A stretch of DNA of 64,000 nucleotides from Vibrio aphrogenes (GTDB lineage Bacteria; Pseudomonadota; Gammaproteobacteria; Enterobacterales; Vibrionaceae), in assembly GCF_002157735.2 (NCBI RefSeq), contig NZ_AP018689.1:1893619-1957618 (forward strand), in the 5' to 3' direction. The translations under genes and the position numbers were made by a program. The notes below the pieces were generated by a model. That model searched no databases and was not told where the DNA came from. It saw nothing but the letters and a program-made list of their open reading frames with translations. The first letter of the stretch is position 1. The number at the start of each line of letters is the position of its first letter. Below are positions 60,737 to 64,000 of the stretch, in pieces.

Positions 60737-61660
60737 TTAGAAAATTGAGCGCCCTAACTCCGTTGAAAGCAATTCTAGTGCAGCGGTTCCAGCTAGAGAG
60801 TTACCAGATTTATCTAACTCTGGTGACCAAACTGCGATCGTCATTTCTCCCGGAATAACCGCAATAATGCCGCCGCCGACACCCGATTTACCCGGCATCC
60901 CAACGCGAAATGCAAACTCACCCGCCCCATCATATAAACCACAAGTGGCTAATAACGCATTCAAGCGCTTAGTTTGATTTGGTGCGATGATTTGTTTCTT
61001 GGTGTGCACCGACTGGCCTTTGTTCGCTAAATAGCTAAAGGTTTTCGCCAGATCCACACAACTCATTTTTAATGAACAGGCATGAAAATAGTTATTTAAA
61101 ACCGGGATCACTTCATTTTCAAAATTCCCAAATGAGCGCATCAGATAAGCAATCGCCGCATTACGATCACTGTGCAACATTTCTGAGGCCGCAACCACTT
61201 TGTCATACACGATATGAGTATCACCGGATAACTGACGGGCAAATTCCAATAAACGCTGCCTTGGCGCAGACAGACGCGTTTGCAGCATATCAGCCACAAC
61301 AATAGCACCGGCATTAATAAACGGATTACGAGGGATCCCCTGCTCAACTTCAAGCTGGATCATCGAATTAAATGCTTGTCCTGAAGGTTCTTTCCCTACA
61401 CGACGCCAAATTTCTTCAGGCTGATAAATTTGCATCGCCAGAGTTAAACTCAACACTTTCGAAATCGATTGAATCGAAAATTCCTCATCCGCATCCCCTG
61501 CTTTAATGACTTCACCTTCATTGGTATAAATCGCCATTGCCAGCTTATCGTTAGGGACATTCGCCAAAGCCGGAATATAATTCGCAACTTTTCCCTTACC
61601 GATTAAAGGGCGAACGTGTTCAAGAATATCGGTGAGTAATTCTTTGGATGGTTGACACAT
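60737..61660 (-). CDS. glsB: Glutaminase
   Basis: The enzyme hydrolyses glutamine to glutamate and ammonia. The 307-residue protein has the serine-dependent β-lactamase-like fold, with the nucleophile in the Ser-x-x-Lys motif SIQSISK, and [21 protein letters not shown] and [16 protein letters not shown] as further landmarks. I start it at ATG 61660 with GGAG 6-7 nt upstream; the frame is open to 61702. It follows trmB, with a terminator between. Confidence 0.93.
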   Translation of the reverse strand: MCQPSKELLTDILEHVRPLIGKGKVANYIPALANVPNDKLAMAIYTNEGEVIKAGDADEEFSIQSISKVLSLTLAMQIYQPEEIWRRVGKEPSGQAFNSMIQLEVEQGIPRNPFINAGAIVVADMLQTRLSAPRQRLLEFARQLSGDTHIVYDKVVAASEMLHSDRNAAIAYLMRSFGNFENEVIPVLNNYFHACSLKMSCVDLAKTFSYLANKGQSVHTKKQIIAPNQTKRLNALLATCGLYDGAGEFAFRVGMPGKSGVGGGIIAVIPGEMTIAVWSPELDKSGNSLAGTAALELLSTELGRSIF

Positions 61661-61702
61661 AACAACTCCAACTTCAATGTTAGGACAAGTGACAAAGGAC
61701 AA

Positions 61703-61733
61703 AAAAGCCAGTGACCTTAGTGACTGGCTTTAA
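61703..61733 (-). terminator. Terminator of trmB
   Basis: On the minus strand AAAGCCAGTCACT and AGTGACTGGCTTT-type arms form a stem of at least 9 bp followed by TTTTTTG, between trmB and glsB. Confidence 0.82.
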
Positions 61734-61759
61734 ATAGGCACGGATAAAATCGACTTTAA

Positions 61760-62479
61760 TTAGGCATTACGGCGGAATTTAATATCCCAGACACCATGGC
61801 CTAAACGATGCCCACGAGCTTCAAACTTCGTCAGAGGACGTTCATCAGGACGAGGAATGTAATCACCATCCGTCGCAATATTCTCAAAACCTGGAGCCGC
61901 ATTCATCACTTCAACCATGTGTTCAGCATAATTTTCCCAATCGGTTGCCATGTGGAAAATGCCTTCATTCAAAATCAGTTTTTGACGCACCATTTCAGCA
62001 AAACCCAGTTGCACAATACGACGCTTATGATGGCGTTTTTTATGCCATGGGTCAGGGAAGAACAACTGTAATGTGGTCAAACTGCTGTCTGGGATCATGT
62101 GCTCAAACACTTCAACCGCATCATGACACATCACACGTAAATTCGTAACTCCGGCTTCTTGCGCTGCCGCTAAGCAGGCACCAACACCAGGGCTGTGCAC
62201 TTCAATACCAATAAAGTTTTTCTCAGGTGCATTTTTTGCCATTTCGACCAATGATGCACCCATACCGAAGCCAATTTCAAGCACAACCGGATGGTCATTA
62301 CCAAACACTTGTTGCCAATCAAGACGCTGTTGAACAAAGTCAATACCCATAGTTGGCCAGCATTCTTCAATCGCTTTTTCTTGACCTTTGGTTAAGCGCC
62401 CTTCACGGCGAACAAAACTACGAATTCTTCGTACAATTTTGCCTTCTTCATTCACTTCGTTTGTTGTTACTTCTGTCAT
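61760..62479 (-). CDS. trmB: tRNA (guanosine(46)-N(7))-methyltransferase
   Basis: TrmB makes m7G46 in the variable loop of several tRNAs. The 239-residue protein has the SAM motif [11 protein letters not shown], the [15 protein letters not shown] strand and [17 protein letters not shown] with the catalytic Asp region, then [12 protein letters not shown] near the C-terminus. It is divergent from mutY, as in E. coli, where yggH (trmB) abuts mutY-yggX. Confidence 0.97.
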   Translation of the reverse strand: MTEVTTNEVNEEGKIVRRIRSFVRREGRLTKGQEKAIEECWPTMGIDFVQQRLDWQQVFGNDHPVVLEIGFGMGASLVEMAKNAPEKNFIGIEVHSPGVGACLAAAQEAGVTNLRVMCHDAVEVFEHMIPDSSLTTLQLFFPDPWHKKRHHKRRIVQLGFAEMVRQKLILNEGIFHMATDWENYAEHMVEVMNAAPGFENIATDGDYIPRPDERPLTKFEARGHRLGHGVWDIKFRRNA

Positions 62480-62686
62480 TTTTTTGCCTGAAGGTTATGC
62501 CAAGTCTCATGATTGGCGAGTTCTAAAAATAGGGTGAGAATTATCCAAAGATACCGTCAAGGTGCAAGCTTTATCCGTAAAAATTTATGAATCTCACTCA
62601 AAAGTCCACTTAATTTACATGGTTTACTTAAAACCTAAGCTATGGTGCAATTCGCGCTTCATTATTATTCAAATAAAGAGCAAATC

Positions 62687-63742
62687 GTGAGTGCATTTTC
62701 TGATGCTATTTTAGCATGGTATGACAACTTCGGCCGTAAAACCTTACCTTGGCAACAAAACAAGACCGCTTATACCGTTTGGCTGTCAGAAATTATGTTG
62801 CAACAAACTCAAGTTACGACCGTGATCCCCTACTTTGAACGTTTTTTGCAGCGCTTTCCTAGCGTGACCGATTTAGCTCATGCTCATCAAGATGAAGTGC
62901 TGCATCTATGGACAGGTCTTGGCTATTACGCCCGAGCACGCAACTTACACAAAGCCGCACAAATTGTTGAGCAGCAATATCAAGGCGAGTTTCCAACCGA
63001 TATTGAACAATTAAACGCGCTTCCTGGTATCGGGCGCTCAACCGCAGCGGCCATTTTATCTTCTGTCTATAAACAGCCTCATGCCATCTTAGACGGGAAT
63101 GTCAAAAGAACCCTAGCTCGTAACTTTGCTATTGAAGGCTGGCCGGGGCAAAAAGCCGTCGAAAATCAATTATGGCAAATTGCAGAGCAACACACCCCCT
63201 CTGTTGACGTTGATAAGTACAATCAAGCGATGATGGATATGGGCGCTTTAGTCTGTACTCGCAGCCGTCCTAAGTGCGATTTATGCCCAGTTGAAGCCCA
63301 ATGCCAAGCTAAAGCACAACAACGTCAATTAGACTTTCCTGGTAAAAAGCCGAAGAAAGACAAACCGACCAAACAAACTTGGTTTGTGATGCTTTATCAC
63401 GACCATCAGGTCTGGTTAGAACAGCGCCCTCAAAGTGGCATTTGGGGAGGGTTATTCTGCTTTCCACAACATGAAGATCAGCACATTGATGCTTTATTAG
63501 ATAAGCGTGGATTCCATGCTAACATCATTGATGAAACTCGAATCTTAACCGCTTTTCGTCATACTTTTAGCCATTATCATCTCGAGATCACGCCAATCTT
63601 AGTAAAATTGAAACAACTACCCTGTTTGGTGATGGAAGCCCAACAAGGTCTTTGGTATAACTTAGAACAACCAAAAGAAGTTGGACTTGCTGCGCCAGTA
63701 AAACAATTGCTGCACAGCTTGCCTTATGAACTTAACGATTAA
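62687..63742 (+). CDS. mutY: Adenine DNA glycosylase MutY
   Basis: MutY removes adenine mispaired with 8-oxoguanine. The protein has the [20 protein letters not shown] segment with the catalytic Glu, the HhH motif [13 protein letters not shown], the catalytic Asp ([10 protein letters not shown]) and the 4Fe-4S ligands in [19 protein letters not shown]-terminal MutT-like domain (about 225-351, [14 protein letters not shown]) recognises 8-oxoG. I choose GTG 62687, which aligns with the E. coli start and has AAAGAG 6 nt upstream, giving 351 residues; ATG 62642 would add 15 unconserved residues. Confidence 0.94.
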   Translation: MSAFSDAILAWYDNFGRKTLPWQQNKTAYTVWLSEIMLQQTQVTTVIPYFERFLQRFPSVTDLAHAHQDEVLHLWTGLGYYARARNLHKAAQIVEQQYQGEFPTDIEQLNALPGIGRSTAAAILSSVYKQPHAILDGNVKRTLARNFAIEGWPGQKAVENQLWQIAEQHTPSVDVDKYNQAMMDMGALVCTRSRPKCDLCPVEAQCQAKAQQRQLDFPGKKPKKDKPTKQTWFVMLYHDHQVWLEQRPQSGIWGGLFCFPQHEDQHIDALLDKRGFHANIIDETRILTAFRHTFSHYHLEITPILVKLKQLPCLVMEAQQGLWYNLEQPKEVGLAAPVKQLLHSLPYELND

Positions 63743-63763
63743 CCATTCATGTAAGGAGCTCTC

Positions 63764-64000
63764 ATGAGCCGTACTGTAAATTGTGTTTTCTTAAACAAAG
63801 AAGCCGAAGGTCTGGATTTCCAGCTTTATCCTGGTGACTTAGGAAAGCGTATTTTTGACAACATCAGTAAAGAAGCGTGGGGCCAATGGCAACATAAACA
63901 AACCATGCTGATCAATGAAAAAAAACTCAACATGATGGACCCAGAACATCGCAAACTTTTAGAAACTGAAATGGTTAACTTCTTATTTGAAGGTAAAGAC
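63764..64000 (+). CDS. yggX: Oxidative damage protection protein YggX (partial, cut by right edge)
   Basis: YggX is a small cytoplasmic iron-trafficking protein that protects iron-sulfur clusters from oxidation. From ATG 63764, with AAGGAG 7 nt upstream, 79 codons are visible before the window ends; the family is about 90 residues. The match to E. coli YggX is close ([34 protein letters not shown]). It lies 21 bp after mutY, the conserved mutY-yggX pair. Confidence 0.96.
   Translation, partial: MSRTVNCVFLNKEAEGLDFQLYPGDLGKRIFDNISKEAWGQWQHKQTMLINEKKLNMMDPEHRKLLETEMVNFLFEGKD

Overview
The window is a piece of core chromosome from a Vibrionaceae bacterium, most likely a Vibrio species. The protein sequences and gene order fit this: rpoE-rseABC, lepA-lepB-rnc-era-recO-pdxJ-acpS, relA-mazG-pyrG-eno-ftsB-ispD-ispF-truD, zapA-6S RNA-fau-rpiA-serA, epd-pgk-fbaA-mscS and metK-sprT-rsmE-gshB-yqgE-ruvX-pilU/pilT-yggS-proC. 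The DNA looks AT-rich with short intergenic gaps. No rRNA, tRNA, CRISPR array, prophage or toxin/defence island was seen.

Layout. 1-11067: minus-strand block of truD (cut by the left edge), ispF, ispD, ftsB, eno, pyrG, mazG, relA and rlmD, covering RNA modification, isoprenoid precursors, division, glycolysis, CTP synthesis and the stringent response. 11377-14166: barA, a hybrid sensor kinase, on plus. 14253-23728: minus-strand block of acpS, pdxJ, recO, era, rnc, lepB, lepA, rseC, rseB, rseA and rpoE (envelope stress, secretion, translation and RNA processing). 24163-28482: nadB, ygfX/sdhE, ygfZ, a candidate small RNA and ytfK. 28561-31551: ubiI, ubiH, ygfB. 31802-35377: zapA, 6S RNA, fau, rpiA, serA. 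35411-36838: an intact IS3-family insertion sequence. 36880-46327: yggE, mscS, fbaA, pgk, epd, a DtpD-type peptide transporter and tkt. 46864-52747: metK, a DUF2189 membrane protein, sprT, rsmE, gshB, yqgE, ruvX. 53016-55652: DUF3293, pilU, pilT. 55678-60579: yggS, proC, yggT, yggU, DUF4426, rdgB, hemW. 60737-64000: glsB, trmB, mutY, and yggX (cut by the right edge).

The genes are mostly housekeeping. Central carbon metabolism (eno, pgk, fbaA, epd, tkt, rpiA) sits beside nucleotide, cofactor and amino-acid synthesis (pyrG, nadB, pdxJ, ubiH/I, serA, proC, metK, gshB). Stress regulators are also present (relA, ytfK, barA, the sigma-E operon, 6S RNA).

The unusual content is between the genes. 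Downstream of eno there are two extra tandem copies of the eno 3' end, each paired with its own terminator, and the terminator stems differ by compensated base pairs. Three palindromic MITE-like elements lie at 16107-16247, 33734-34000 and 52802-53034; the last supplies the C-terminus and stop codon of a DUF3293 gene. An IS3-family element has inserted into the loop of the serA terminator, with a 4-bp target duplication. There are also a candidate small RNA at about 27954-28092, a structured serA leader, and a metK leader with a MetJ operator and a long hairpin. No clearly new multi-gene system was found.
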